Of a DNA stretch of 64,000 bases, positions 13,815-25,478 are shown in pieces. Positions within the stretch are counted from its first letter, which is position 1, and every line of letters begins with the position of its first letter. The DNA comes from Phoebastria nigripes. Its lineage: Eukaryota; Chordata; Aves; Procellariiformes; Diomedeidae. The stretch spans positions 452,775 to 516,774 of the forward strand of contig JAYKAV010000966.1 of NCBI GenBank assembly GCA_035582835.1. The letters run 5' to 3'. A program made the translations under genes and the position numbers. The notes under the pieces were generated by a model, which saw only the letters and a list, made by a program, of their open reading frames with translations, was not told the origin of the DNA and searched no databases.

Positions 13815-13898
13815 AAAGGCAGTGGTTTTGTTTTGGGTTTTTTGTTTGTTTTTTGGGTGTGTGGTTTTGTTTTTTGTTTTTTTTTTTTTTTTTTAAAA
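13815..13898 (-). repeat. A-rich simple repeat just after the ZNF800 stop codon
   Basis: The plus strand is a T/G-rich run of gttttg- and gtttttt-type units ending in 18 consecutive T (13877-13894). In mRNA sense this is an A18 tract about 22 bases 3' of the stop codon, followed by CA-interrupted A-runs. Confidence 0.85.
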
Positions 13899-13916
13899 AG
13901 GCAAAACACTTTTTCC

Positions 13917-15682
13917 TCACCAGACAACAGCTTTAGATCTTGTACTTCTGCCTTTGGTTTTATTTTCTTCAGGTGAATGAGATACATTTGCTTTGTGGGT
14001 TTTCTTATGATGTTCTAGAAAAGCTTTTCTGGCAAACGCTTTCCCACATTTATTGCATCGGTGCAGAGAAAAGTTTTTTGTTACTTTTACTTCAATGCCA
14101 ACATCAGCTCCTTCATACTTTTTATTGGGAGAATTGGAAGTGACATCCTGTTTTGAACCAATCTGTTTTGTTTCATCCCTCTGAGGGCCTCTTTTTGTCA
14201 CCTTATTTAGAACAAGATCAATTGGCTTTTTTATTGCTCTAATTTCTAAACTTGCAGTTATTTTCCCAAGGTAGCGTGGTGACTTTTTATGAACTACAGT
14301 TATATGCCTTATCACATCACGTTTGCGACGTGTTTCATAAGAGCAGAGTGGACACCTGTAGTATTTAACATAAATGTTATTTCCATCTGTGTGTAATTCA
14401 ATGTGTTTTGTCAAGTTCTGTTTAGAAGTAAATTGGCGTTTACAGAGTTTACAGTAAAGCTGCTTGAAGTCAAAGCCAGCTGAAAGTTTTGGCTTCCTGG
14501 TTTTTTGCTGGCCACCTGCAGCAGATGCATTGGTTGATTTAGAGGTTGATTTAGTGGTTGATTTACAGGTTGATTTAGTGGTTGATTTAGTGGTTGATTT
14601 AGGGTTTTCAGGGTCCTGTTTAACTTTATTTTTCTGTGCTGATGGTGTGCTCTTTTTCTCATTTGAATGATTTGTTCCCTTTAATTCATTCTGCAGAGAA
14701 AGGGCAATGGAAGGGGGTGAAGGTTCTACAGAATCTGCTGGTTCAACTTTTACTTTTATTTCTGTGCCATTGGCAGTATTGTTGGGTCCTTTTTCTCTTT
14801 TAGAGTTCTTTCCAGACAGAGTTATCTTGTGAACAATCTGCATGTGCCTTTTCAGCATTATTTGTGAACTATATTTTCTCTTGCACAGAAGGCATTTGCA
14901 TGCAGTTAAATTGTATTCAGCCTTTGAAGACGACTTTTGTTTTCGGGTCTTAAAAGATTTTTTAGCAGAAACTGTATCCAAGAACAAAGGTTGCCCAGGC
15001 TTTGTAGCTATATCAGGAGTAATGGAATCCCTTCTTAATCCTCTATGAACTTCATCAAAATGCCTCCTTACGTTGGCTTTTGTAGCAAATGATTTATAAC
15101 ATACAGGACAACTTCTACCTAATGTTACAAGAACATTCTTATTTCGTCCTTTCGCGGAGCACTGATTTGGTTTCTTTTTTGTTTCTATGTACTTCTTTAG
15201 CTCTTCCATCTTTTTTTTGTGCACTTTTCGAATGTGCCGGCGTACGCTGCGTCTGGAATGAAATTCTTTCCTACAAAGGCAACATATCAACTGGTGGCCA
15301 AAATCAGAATTATCCAGAGAGTCCAACTCAGGATTTACTGCTGGAGGCTGTTCTTCAGCAGTAGGTATCACCTTGTTTGTAACGGGATCAGCAGGAGGTA
15401 ATTCTACAGTCTCCCCAGCTGGGACTGGGGCTAGAGCTGAAACAGTCTTGGGTTGCTCAGTGCTGGGTTCCTGTATCTGTACTGGAGCTTGATCAGGGGT
15501 ACTACTACTTTCTGTGTTCTCATCTGGGCTATCAGTCCTTGATACATATTGAAATACAGCATTCTGATTAGTTTCTATAGGTTCCAATTTAATTACATAT
15601 TCTTGCTTATCTACTCTTGGATAGATTGCTTCCAGGAGGTCATTTATGGCTTGACTCTGTTTATCATTTATATCTGGGAGGT
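13917..15682 (-). CDS. ZNF800: ZNF800 coding exon 4 (last, large exon)
   Basis: The exon opens after the acceptor TTTTCACAG (intron AG at 15683-15684). Its first two bases complete the Asn101 codon, followed by [20 protein letters not shown], and it ends in TGA at 13917-13919. It encodes residues 101-688. The order is: an acidic, Pro/Thr-rich linker (about 135-225); C2H2 finger 2 (Cys234, Cys237, His250, His255); finger 3 (292, 295, 308, 313); a conserved basic linker; finger 4 (364, 367, 380, 385); a low-complexity linker with the KSTx repeat (462-485); fingers 5 and 6 close together (511-531 and 544-565); finger 7 (643, 646, 659, 663); and a basic tail. All Cys and His ligands are intact and there is no frameshift. 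Packing nearly all fingers in one large 3' exon is usual for the family. Confidence 0.97.
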
Positions 15683-18600
15683 CTGTGAAAAGAGGCAGAG
15701 GTATTTTTTAATGATTTGATAATTTCCAATTATTTAAATTCCAAAGTATCTTTTAACCACTGTGTTAATTCGGTCACAAAATTTGCACAAATCCTGTATT
15801 TGTACTATTTTTCTGACCATTTATACTTAGAGGCTTTGAATCATTGTTATCACATCAGTACAAGTTACTTTTTTATTAAAAGCCCATATTGGAAGTACAC
15901 CCTTCTAGCATGCTAATGTGAAAGCCACCTAAACTAAAAATTAGTTTGCCTGGAATTAAACTGATCTTTAAAAATCTGTATCAGTTGCAAAAATAACATC
16001 ATACGACTGAGCTTGTTCTGCAGGTGTGCAACTAAGCCTGAAGTATCATTACAAACTGATTTTCCTACTGCTGGAAACGGGCATTCTCAATAAAGGAACC
16101 TAATTCTGGAAATAAGCTCTTCTCTGTGAATTCTGAACAGTCCTTAAGAAAGAATGAAACATCTGTGTAACCTGAGCACTGCACGAAGGTATAAGTAGAT
16201 GAGAGAGACTTAGCTTCTGGGACAGGGAAAGCTTTTAGTAATACCAAAGCAGTTAATAGGCTCAGTGATACAGTAAGATAGTAAATGTTAAGGACAGAAA
16301 AATCCTGGGGAAAAAGATTTCTCAAAACAGTAAAACTGAGCCAAAGAAGTTATTTTAAGAGGCTGCCTTTAAAGTACTGTTTTAATACACCTAGTTTCCA
16401 AAAAGTTTATTTAAATGCTTTTGAAGCATTTATATTCTTGGCTACCACAATATTAAGCGGTGGTTTTTTGTTTGTTTTACTAGAAATACTGATAATTTTA
16501 CCGTCTGGTAATTTTGCTGGATACCCCACAGTTTTTGTATTATGAAAAAAAAGAAAAACAAATGATTGCTCCCATTTACCTTCATGTCATTCATGATTTT
16601 ACAGGCCTCCGTAATACCCTGTTTTTAAACGCCAAATTAGTTCAGTGATCTAGTTCTCAGCACGATAGGCTAAGCATCTGCACTGGCATAACTAAGAAGC
16701 CAGGGTGCTACAACAAAAAGGTGAGGCACTGAGATGATACAGTTGAAAATTATCCACGATGATTTGAAGATGTGATTCCTGGTAACAGCTAATTAAAAAC
16801 CCAGACTTAGTCAGGGTTGTTCCTTCCACNCTGCCAGCAATACATGAAAGGAGCATCAGTGCAAGAAATATGCTGTTTTGTTGCTCAGAACCCATCTTTT
16901 AACACTGAATTTTTAACACCTTTTGCAGTCAGTTTCAAATGGGACTATCTATATACTTTTTATCAAGGGTAGAAAGTCCTTCCTATTTTATAGTACCTTT
17001 TCAGACTACTTAATGACTACACTAACAGAATGCATCTCAAAAGAGTCATCAGGGAATAGGCTTTGGAATTTTTCACCACGGAGATGCTGCACTTTTATTC
17101 CTACCTCTTGTTCACTATCTTTTAATTTTATTTATTGAACAAAACTCCCACTTTATTCAATAATCATCATAGTCAATTTTATATAAAACATAAGTTTATA
17201 TAGTTTTATTCAGAGTACGTAGTATTATTCTCTTCATTTGCACCCCTCCTAGTGAACAATGAAATATGAAAGCTAACCAGCCAATTAAATGAAGGCCAGA
17301 ATGTCAGGAGCTGGACCAGAAGTCTTTACTCATGGTAATCTTACTTTGCTTAGAAACTTTTGCATCTATGCATCTAAGTCAGATGCACTTCTAACCTTGC
17401 TTTGAAAATACAACTCATCCCTTTTCACAGAGAAGCTATGTGACTCTCTGCAACTGGCCAAGCGCATTCATTTAAGGAAGGTGACAGTACTAGTTTTCAC
17501 CTTCTCCTTCACAACACTAGCTGACACAGTGTGGGAAAAGAATGGCCTATGTAAATCTCTGTTTGTTCCTAATTTTTTAAATACTGAGGGAGGAAGGCAT
17601 TAATCAGGAAAGAAAAATCCTCATTGCACCTATGTTGATCTAGTCAAGAGATCAAGATAATTAGAAAGCTTTACAAAACATTTTTGAATGCTGGCACATT
17701 TCCAAATTATTCAGCTTTACTTAGATCAACAAAAAGTCAGAACTGGAATGAGACTTTAATAAATTTCTTTTTCCATAAAAATACACTTCTTTATTTTTTC
17801 CTCATAATTTAAGTCCCTCCCTTTTAACAATAAAGTTTAATTTCTACAACAAAGGTGGTGGGCTAGGCATGATCACATAGAATATCTTAAAGCAGCGTAA
17901 GATGAGGCAAGGCGGTGGGAAAGAGATAGTATTATTGAAGCACAGGTCCTTAAAGAAAAGGGTGAACTTTTAGTCTGTGTTTCATAATGAGTAAAACTGA
18001 AGGATTGCATCCATGACACTGAGCACTTCCCAAGTATGGGAGAAAATTACGGATATCGATCCAAGCCATTTTACAGGATCACAGCTATGCTGATCTAAAA
18101 CTGAAAATCCTTGTTACATCCCCACTTTTCTATGAGATTCATTTCCCAGTCCTTTGGCATACTTTTCGGTATCTTTCACAGTAGAGGGAAAGACAGGAAA
18201 GAAAAAGGGGAAGAAGGAATAAAAAGCGTTAACAGTGACACTCTTCATTAAAAGGTTGGACGTATAAACTAGCTATCAAATTATGACATTGACACAGGTC
18301 TCAGTTGTTAATGCAAACTAAGTCAGTGCTGTAGCTTCTTTACTACCATAAAAGTGATCTACATATGTAACTATTGAAATTTAATTCCACTCCTTTTTTT
18401 GCATTTTGTTTCTGGTGTGTTTGTATAAATGGTACAGAAAGATAAGTTTCTCAACTTCAGATAGCTTTATTAAATATTTCAATTAGTAAGACTTACTATC
18501 ATCCATCTGGAGACTTGGAGGACAATAAAACTTTTTATGAGTAATTAAATTTGGTAATCCTCTGAAGAGACTCCGGCACAATTTACACTCAAAAATGGTG

Positions 18601-21600
18601 TCCACATCTTTTAACAAGATATGTTTAAGTTGTTTAGTACCTGTAATAAAAGAAATGTTACACTTAAGGAAGGTTTTCTGTTCATCTTTTAATTCACATC
18701 ATCCCATGAAAGTGGAAACATTTTAAAACATGACAATTATAACCGCATTTTATCTTGTGTTAATGCTACTTCGTTGCATTGTAAGTTTATGATACATACT
18801 CCAAGTTTCACTATGAAAACAAGACTAGTTTGGGAAAAAAAAAAAAAAAGGAAAATTCAAGGATTACGCACATTACAGTTTACAGGGAAAGCGCGATGAT
18901 TTATGATAAAAACTAACAGCTAACATTAGGAAGGAGTCCATACTACAGTATCTGGTTGCTGCAATACAATTGCCCAACAGGAAAGAATAAGCATCTAGAG
19001 CATTTAAAGCCGCCTGCAGTATTTTTTCTTTAAGCTTATCCAACAATGCTAAGATATATACAGCTATTTCATGTAAAAACAGCACCCGGTAAGGCAAAAA
19101 ACTAGAGCATAAAATAAAACAAAGAGAATAACTAACAGGTCAAGAAATGTTACTACATCTAGGTATCTGACCCAAAATCAAGATGATGATGCTTAGGCAA
19201 GAAAGTAGAACTGTAGACACATTTTCAGCCTGCTGAAAGGAAAATACATATAATTTAAGTCAGAAACTTTTCTAATAAAACACAGGCAGTGTGACAAAAT
19301 ATGCAGGTTTTCCAGACTATTATACATTGTATATTCAAAAAAAAACCCACAAAGATACAGTTTGATCTAGCATTGTTGATATATTCCAGCTCCTGCCTTG
19401 CTTAAAGAACTAAAGGGTTCAGAGTTTAAGTTGCACTTCAAACCCACTCCTTCATTTCTCATCTCACAAAAATTATGAACGTAATGCCTACAATTAGCAA
19501 TGGATTACTAAATGATGAATACTTACCCACTCCAAATTAGAAAGAAACACTAGCTAACCATATTCAGCTAATTTCTCTATCTTGATTTTTTTCTTATAAT
19601 GGAATAAATCAAAATGAATCAAAATTAGTCCAACAAGCAAAAATATAGTGAAACTGGACCAAGAATAAATAATATCAGACAACTATGAAAGAGCATCAAG
19701 ACATTCTTCAAGCTGAAATAGAAGTTCAAGTTTTCTGTCATCACAGGCGCTTCTCTTAAGAATTCTTTTTAAAGATTAAACTCAGAGTCACACTGCAGAA
19801 CTATTTCCTAAACGAAACTCTTTCAAATATTAATAATTTCGTAACAACTAACAGTTCTTCAACAGGAATGGGCCTTACCAAGACAATTTTTTATTTCTTG
19901 GTGTAATAGTAGTACTACAAAATTTTTTACAACTGAGTTTTAGCAAAGCACGGTATCTTCTCCTTCTTCAACAATTGCTTAAAAACAGGACCCACACTTG
20001 ACTATCTGAGGCTACAGTGCAGTTTCTGTCCCGTCCTATGCCCTTCCTGGGCCACAGCCCTAGCCTCTTGTCTTTTCCTCTCACTGCTCTTTCTTCAAGC
20101 GTTACTAACCTCACCTTCATCTGACCTGTATTTTTTACAAACAGACAAATATTTAGATTTAGTGAAAACCCCAAATTTAAAAATTGTACAGAGTTCCCCC
20201 AAAAGCAAGTTGTTTACTCAGATCTTACCAACCAATGTTTGAATTTCTGCATATAAAGAAAACCACTGACAAAAACCCAGCTGAACAAAACTGAAGATGC
20301 TCCATGTAGATAAAATTCCAGTAAGTTACCAAACTGTAACTCAAACAAAAGGCCTCCAATTCAGTGATGGCATACAATAAACCAAAACTTGGCCACGCTG
20401 TTGATGCATGCCCTAGCCACAAACCCCCCTCCCAAACAAACAAACAAAAAATCATCTAATTCTCCACTGTTTCCAAATCAAGGGACACACAAGTCCCTCA
20501 TTCTCTCTGCTGTTATACTGATATTTCAGTCTCTTTCCGTTCAGGACTGAAATGTTTTTGTCTAATCCAAATTATTGGGCTAAAGAATTACTGGGTGAAA
20601 TTAAAGGACTTATGACATACTGGAGGTCAGACTAGATGACACAGTAGTCACTCTGGCTTCAAACCATCCTTATGCAACTATGAAGCTTTTCACTAGTGGG
20701 ATAAAAAAATAATTGGTCCTTTTGAATTAAACGGTAGACCTTTAGGGACTTCTGGAAACAGCAAATAAATTTAAAACATCCACTGGTTTTGTGGACACAG
20801 CAGGCAGAGAAAAAATAATCATCTCTTTATTCTTCAACAACTGCAGATTGTGGCAACGAGCAGTCAGTCTTCTGCCAGCATATGCTGCCTCCAGCTCGCT
20901 GAAGCCTTCTCTATTTTGTAGTTACATCTAATTGGGGCAGGTGATACTTTGTCAAATTCTGTTAATATTTGTAAATGTTGACGCTAGAATAACATCATAG
21001 TCACAAGAACTCGGTACAGAACATTGGTTATTACAAATACTTCTCTGGCAGAAATACCAAAGTTTATGCCTTTAGCAAGCAATTTCATTTTTAGAAAAAA
21101 AATTTACTTTCAAATTCATCTGTTATTCTTAATGCTTTGGATGACAGAAGCTTCTGCTAACACCGCTTAAATAGTTATGGACAATACTCTGGCTTTAATC
21201 TCTATTTCTTTACCACAAGAATCAAAATAGTTTCTTTCCATAATGAAATGTAGCTTGTTCAAAACTAACCAGTAAAATCTTGGTCTAAGTCCTTTTGCCT
21301 TCTGTCCAACTTCCCTGGTGCAAGTGACTGAAGATGTCAAGGTAAGCTATCAATTTATCACCTGCCAGTGAGGACAATCTGGAAGTAGCCCAGAGAGAGT
21401 ACTTGCAACGAGTTCATGCTATTACCAGTAGAGATTCCATTAATCTGCTTCAAGCAAAAGAAGCCTGCCACGCATATCTGAGGCCTTAGGCAATCTCAGC
21501 CAAACTAAGAAAGGTTACTAATGACAACTCTCACATCCAGTTTTTCTTCTTGTATTAAGTTGTTGAAATGCTAGTGGAGAACTTAAATATTGTGCCCTTT

Positions 21601-24600
21601 TACAAGACTCAGCCCAGACATGCACCCCATTACATAGCAGCAATCATTTATACATGAAACATTTCATATATCTAACAGCTCTATGTGGAAAAATCTAGAA
21701 ACATATAGATAGCAGCATTAAAGACATCGCTTTAATTTTTGTAATAGCTGCTGTGTTCTTGCACCAAGGGTTGTGAAAAGAAAATGTTTGGTTTGCCATA
21801 TCAGAAGCACAGAAACAGCTAGAAAACATTAAAGGTTTCAATCATCTCTGGCATGCTCACCCAAATGCTCAGTTGGTTTTTTTTAGGTTCATTGCTATGT
21901 ATTGCAACTCCCCAAAACAATCAAGGAACACCTTAAAAGTAACATGATAAAGCAATTCTAAAAAGTTCAAGGTAACCACTAAATTTTCTCTTTATCTCAG
22001 GAGTTTAGGATAAACTCATTAATAACAGCAGGAGGTATGACACAAAGCAGAACAACAAACTAATTTTTAATGTTTTTGAAAGATAACTATACAGCAGGAG
22101 CTGTATCTTCACTACTTTATATGAAAACCCCTATTAAAAGAATACGCGCCTAATTCCAAAAACCTACAAATAGTCTGCAAATATGTAGAAAGTCAGGTGT
22201 TGGTTATTTTAATATACTAAATATGTGTATCTCTTATAACAAGGTAATGAACTTCTTAAGAGTCAGGCATAGTTTCATACCTGATCGAAAACACTCAATG
22301 ATTTGTTGAATACCGGATTTTGATGTTTGCAGAGGCTGCTGTAATAACGGAGGATCACCAGGTTCCAACAGATGCACTGAAATATATAAAAGGATAATAA
22401 GCCATTAGAGAATGCTCAGGTGATTTTTATTAAGTTATGGATTTTCTATGCATACAGTAAACTAGCTAAAAAGAAAGGCCAGGACGACAGTAAAAGTTGC
22501 CTTAATCAAAAATTTTCATCTACATTGAATTAAAAAACAGTCAATACTGAATTTTCCAGCCATGATACCTTCTGACGGTTTGCTGTCATTTTGATTATTT
22601 AAAGAAAACATGTATTCAAAGCTACGTGTATCAAACACAAAACCATATAAATATATAAAATCATATTAACTCACTAGAAATTTCCGTCAATTAATGCAAT
22701 TCCCCAGAACAATCTACTTGATTGAATCCCATCGTTCAAACCGAAACAGACATACAAAAAAACATTACCAAATACTGTACTTCACAGCGTACTATGTGAT
22801 TTCAATGTTGCCAGTACACACCTAAGCACTGAATCCAAATTTAAAGCAGCAATGATCAGAAAAAAGCACAAGCATAACTACATAGTATATACCCAAAATA
22901 ACTATCATAATATTTTAACCAGTAAAACCACATTCAAGAGATGCTTCTGGTTCAAGCAAACTGCTGAAGTAACACCTTATTTCTGAAGTTTCATTCCACA
23001 TCACAATCTTTGTAAAATCTATTGAAACCAAACATTTATTGATCAGGATGATTATGAGTTATTCCAATACGCAGTATTTATGCATATGAAAATTAATAGC
23101 ATTCCATTCTGTATATGCATACAGCAATTAAGCTTTGCCCAGAGGGAAAATCAAATTTAAATGAATAAGAGCACTTATTCAAGCATGTGTCTGCAAAATC
23201 ATCAGTTTGGCCTTCTTTTTAATTTCTTATTGACAAAATAACTAGCTTTGTACTTCATAAATCGGCTCCTACCTTATCCATTTGATTTGATTTTTAACCC
23301 CATTGTAAGGTTTCCATTTTTAAATGATGCACTGAGCATCTTTAAAAAATTTATTTTTGATAAAGAGCAGTAGAGGCATAGGATAAAACTATTTAGAGAT
23401 ATTAAGTGCAAATAGATTAAACACATTTTGACAGGAAAGCTGTTCTAAAAGATGTAAGGTTATAAACAAATTCAAGCTGAAAAGAACATCAGAAAGAATA
23501 GCAGTCTAAGAAAAGAACNATAGAATGAACACTCCACCCAACTATACTGGCCCCATAATATACTATTATATATACGAACACATAACAACCATTACAAATC
23601 AGCTAATCGTTTGGGGATCTCTAACACAATGACATATTGTATTCTACTAGCCTATTCCCTATTCTTCAAAATAGTATATTTTGGTTTGTATGCTGCCTCT
23701 AATATGCATATACAACACCCACTGACATCAAGAGGAGTGACATACGTGAAGCAGACATAACACATCGCTGTTATTTGTAAGGCAAGAAAAGTATTTTAGC
23801 TTTTTTAAAGTATTAGAACAACTCAAAACCATTTCATCTTAAACACAAAGAAATGTTTCTACTAGCTGAACGATACCTACTCTCAAATTACATTTAATTA
23901 AAGGAGCATTCTCAAAGTTGCCACGCTTACGCTTTCAAATATTAATTCCCCAAACCGATACCTTTCTTTTCAAAACACAAGTGAAAGCATCCAAATAACA
24001 AACTCTACAACAAGGCAACAAGAAAGGAACCAAATTTCCTTTTAGGCTACCAATTATAACAGTAGGCAGAACAATTACAAAAAAAACTAGCAAGTTGGAT
24101 GAACCTTCAAAGTACTCATTATACTTTCCACTGATGGCATCTTCCACATCACACAGCAGTGGAATGCAAACAGCCGTTTCAGGACTTGGGTGGTTTTTTT
24201 CTCCTCTGAGAATAAGATCTTCAAGTTCATCAGAGCTCACCAGAGAAGATGTAAAGTAAAAACATAAACGGCAAATTCAAGAGATCACCAGGAACATCAT
24301 TTTACAAAAAATTCAGAATATTACACTTTTTGGGAAAAAAAAAAGGCCAGTTGTTTTACACAACTTCTTGCCTTCCTCTGCTCACCGCATACAATGCCTA
24401 TGTGGTGGCTTGGGGATTATTGCACATCCTGCAGGAACTGAGAAATTATCTTCCTGAAATAACTTTAACATGACAGTTCAAGGATATCAAAAAAACATTT
24501 CCAAACAAAATTCAGAAACTTTTTATATCCAAAACTGTCACTAATGATGCACATCTGCAACATCACAACAGTTTCCACAAACTTTTAACGCAGGCGATAA

Positions 24601-24694
24601 GTAAAACAGCCAAAGCATCACACACCACTGTACCTGGTTCACAGCATCCATGGTGATGGTGGTCAGTCTGACAACACTTGTCCCTTAGAGGCAT
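13917..24694 (-). CDS. ZNF800: ZNF800, C2H2 zinc finger protein (whole spliced gene, coding span)
   Basis: The coding exons are 24634-24694, 22281-22376, 18497-18640 and 13917-15682, with consensus GT/AG at every junction. They splice to 2067 bases: 688 codons plus TGA. The start [20 protein letters not shown], the end [10 protein letters not shown] and the body between them match the vertebrate ZNF800 family (human protein about 664 residues, from memory). Seven zinc fingers are visible: one C2HC-like (Cys71, Cys74, His87, Cys92) and six C2H2 with first cysteines near 234, 292, 364, 511, 544 and 643. The family is a nuclear DNA-binding transcriptional regulator; human and mouse studies link it to control of endocrine differentiation, but nothing in the sequence shows its targets. 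All three introns are phase 1. The start has A at -3 (GGAAAATGC), a good context. The extra length over human is mostly a Lys-Ser-Thr repeat. Confidence 0.97.
14529..14600 (-). repeat. In-frame 12-bp tandem repeat coding six KSTx units in ZNF800
   Basis: Six consecutive 12-base units (plus strand gttgatttagtg and variants) encode [24 protein letters not shown] at residues 462-485. The unit length is four codons, so copy-number change keeps the frame. The repeat lies in the disordered linker between fingers 4 and 5. Confidence 0.95.
15683..18496 (-). other. ZNF800 intron 3
   Basis: Donor A|GTAAGT at 18496 and acceptor TTTTCACAG|AC at 15683, phase 1. The intron is AT-rich with one unresolved base near 16830. 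No nested gene or clear mobile element was recognised. Confidence 0.9.
18497..18640 (-). CDS. ZNF800: ZNF800 coding exon 3
   Basis: This 144-base exon encodes residues 53-101: [20 protein letters not shown], then the first finger (Cys71-x2-Cys74-x12-His87-x4-Cys92, a C2HC variant) and [10 protein letters not shown]. It is flanked by acceptor TTTATTACAG|GT and donor GATA|GTAAGT and is phase 1 at both ends. It matches the ZNF800 family almost residue for residue. Confidence 0.95.
18641..22280 (-). other. ZNF800 intron 2
   Basis: Donor TCAG|GTATGA at 22280 and acceptor TTACAG at 18641, phase 1. It contains one degraded LINE tail (20580-20690). Otherwise it is AT-rich with no recognised gene. 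Confidence 0.9.
20580..20690 (+). mobile_element. Degraded CR1/L3-like LINE 3' tail in ZNF800 intron 2
   Basis: The stretch GGAGGTCAGACTAGATGACA followed by 'ctctggcttcaaacc' and 'tatgcaactatgaag' follows the conserved 3' tail of CR1/L3 LINEs (gactagatgatct... ccttccaacc ...tatga). It lies opposite to ZNF800 transcription, is short and is diverged. Confidence 0.5.
22281..22376 (-). CDS. ZNF800: ZNF800 coding exon 2
   Basis: This 96-base exon encodes residues 21-52 ([20 protein letters not shown], then [12 protein letters not shown]) and the first base of Gly53. The acceptor is TATATTTCAG|TG and the donor TCAG|GTATGA. It is phase 1 at both ends. The family has VYILEP where this sequence has VHLLEP; the rest is unchanged. 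Confidence 0.95.
22377..24633 (-). other. ZNF800 intron 1 (between the first two coding exons)
   Basis: Donor CCAG|GTACAG at 24633 and acceptor TATTTCAG at 22377, phase 1. It is AT-rich with one unresolved base near 23519. It contains an unexplained 101-codon minus-strand open frame at 23935-24240 that has no ATG at its edge. Confidence 0.9.
24634..24694 (-). CDS. ZNF800: ZNF800 coding exon 1 (start codon)
   Basis: The ATG is at 24692-24694 on the minus strand and the exon encodes [20 protein letters not shown] plus the first base of Val21, then the donor GTACAG. The Cys-rich and His4 start is characteristic of ZNF800 and fixes the initiation site. The preceding bases GGAAA give A at -3. The exon also contains a second, out-of-frame ATG in a CACCATGG context at 24651 (see findings). 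Confidence 0.95.
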
Positions 24695-24744
24695 TTTCCG
24701 TGCGCACGACCTACTTTCCTTCTACATCCAGCAGCTCGTTTCTG
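24695..24744 (-). other. Probable ZNF800 5' UTR part of the start-codon exon
   Basis: Upstream of the ATG on the minus strand is a good acceptor, TTTGCTTATTTTAG, with the exon starting at 24744 (or at 24741 if the next CAG is used). That leaves about 50 bases of 5' UTR in this exon, including an ATGTAG start-stop at 24727-24722. The boundary is inferred from splice consensus only. Confidence 0.5.
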
Positions 24745-25018
24745 CTAAAATAAGCAAATTCACTGTCACCCCGAAGAACAGGCGGGCCAGGAGAGCGCTA
24801 ACCTCGCACACCCGCTTCCTACAGCGGCACCGCCGGAGCAGGCCAGGAGTCAGCGGCACCCTTCGCGCAGGAGAAAGTTTCCATTGTTTACAGCAGGGCT
24901 CACAACGCCCTCTGCAACGGCCGCTGCGGCGAGCCCGGCCGCTCCGCTCCGCTCCCTCCCGGGCCCCGCCACCCAGCGCGGCCCGGCCCGGCCCGCCTCG
25001 GCCACGCGCGCCCGCCCC

Positions 25019-25435
25019 NNNNNNNNNNNNNNNNNNNNNNNNNNNNNNNNNNNNNNNNNNNNNNNNNNNNNNNNNNNNNNNNNNNNNNNNNNNNNNNNNN
25101 NNNNNNNNNNNNNNNNNNNNNNNNNNNNNNNNNNNNNNNNNNNNNNNNNNNNNNNNNNNNNNNNNNNNNNNNNNNNNNNNNNNNNNNNNNNNNNNNNNNN
25201 NNNNNNNNNNNNNNNNNNNNNNNNNNNNNNNNNNNNNNNNNNNNNNNNNNNNNNNNNNNNNNNNNNNNNNNNNNNNNNNNNNNNNNNNNNNNNNNNNNNN
25301 NNNNNNNNNNNNNNNNNNNNNNNNNNNNNNNNNNNNNNNNNNNNNNNNNNNNNNNNNNNNNNNNNNNNNNNNNNNNNNNNNNNNNNNNNNNNNNNNNNNN
25401 NNNNNNNNNNNNNNNNNNNNNNNNNNNNNNNNNNN
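25019..25435. other. Assembly gap (417 N)
   Basis: 417 unresolved bases lie inside the CpG island, flanked by nearly pure G/C sequence. GC-rich dropout is typical in bird assemblies. Promoter or 5' UTR sequence may be missing here. Confidence 0.99.
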
Positions 25436-25478
25436 GGGGGAGGGCGCGGCGGGCGGGCCGCCGCGAGCGAGCCCCTAC

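Larger units (their letters stand above)
10815..13916 (-). other. ZNF800: Probable 3' UTR of ZNF800
   Basis: This region follows the ZNF800 stop codon (13917-13919) directly on the minus strand. It is AT-rich, has no long open frames, and ends at the AATAAA signal at 10832-10837. The UTR would be about 3.1 kb. Near its start is a long A-rich simple repeat in the sense of the mRNA (13815-13898). The extent is inferred from the poly(A) signal; no transcript evidence is available, and earlier or later cleavage is possible. Confidence 0.55.

Noticed and set aside
14464..14670. Plus-strand frame with a repeated VDLVVDL pattern
   Set aside because: It is antisense to the KSTx repeat of ZNF800 exon 4.
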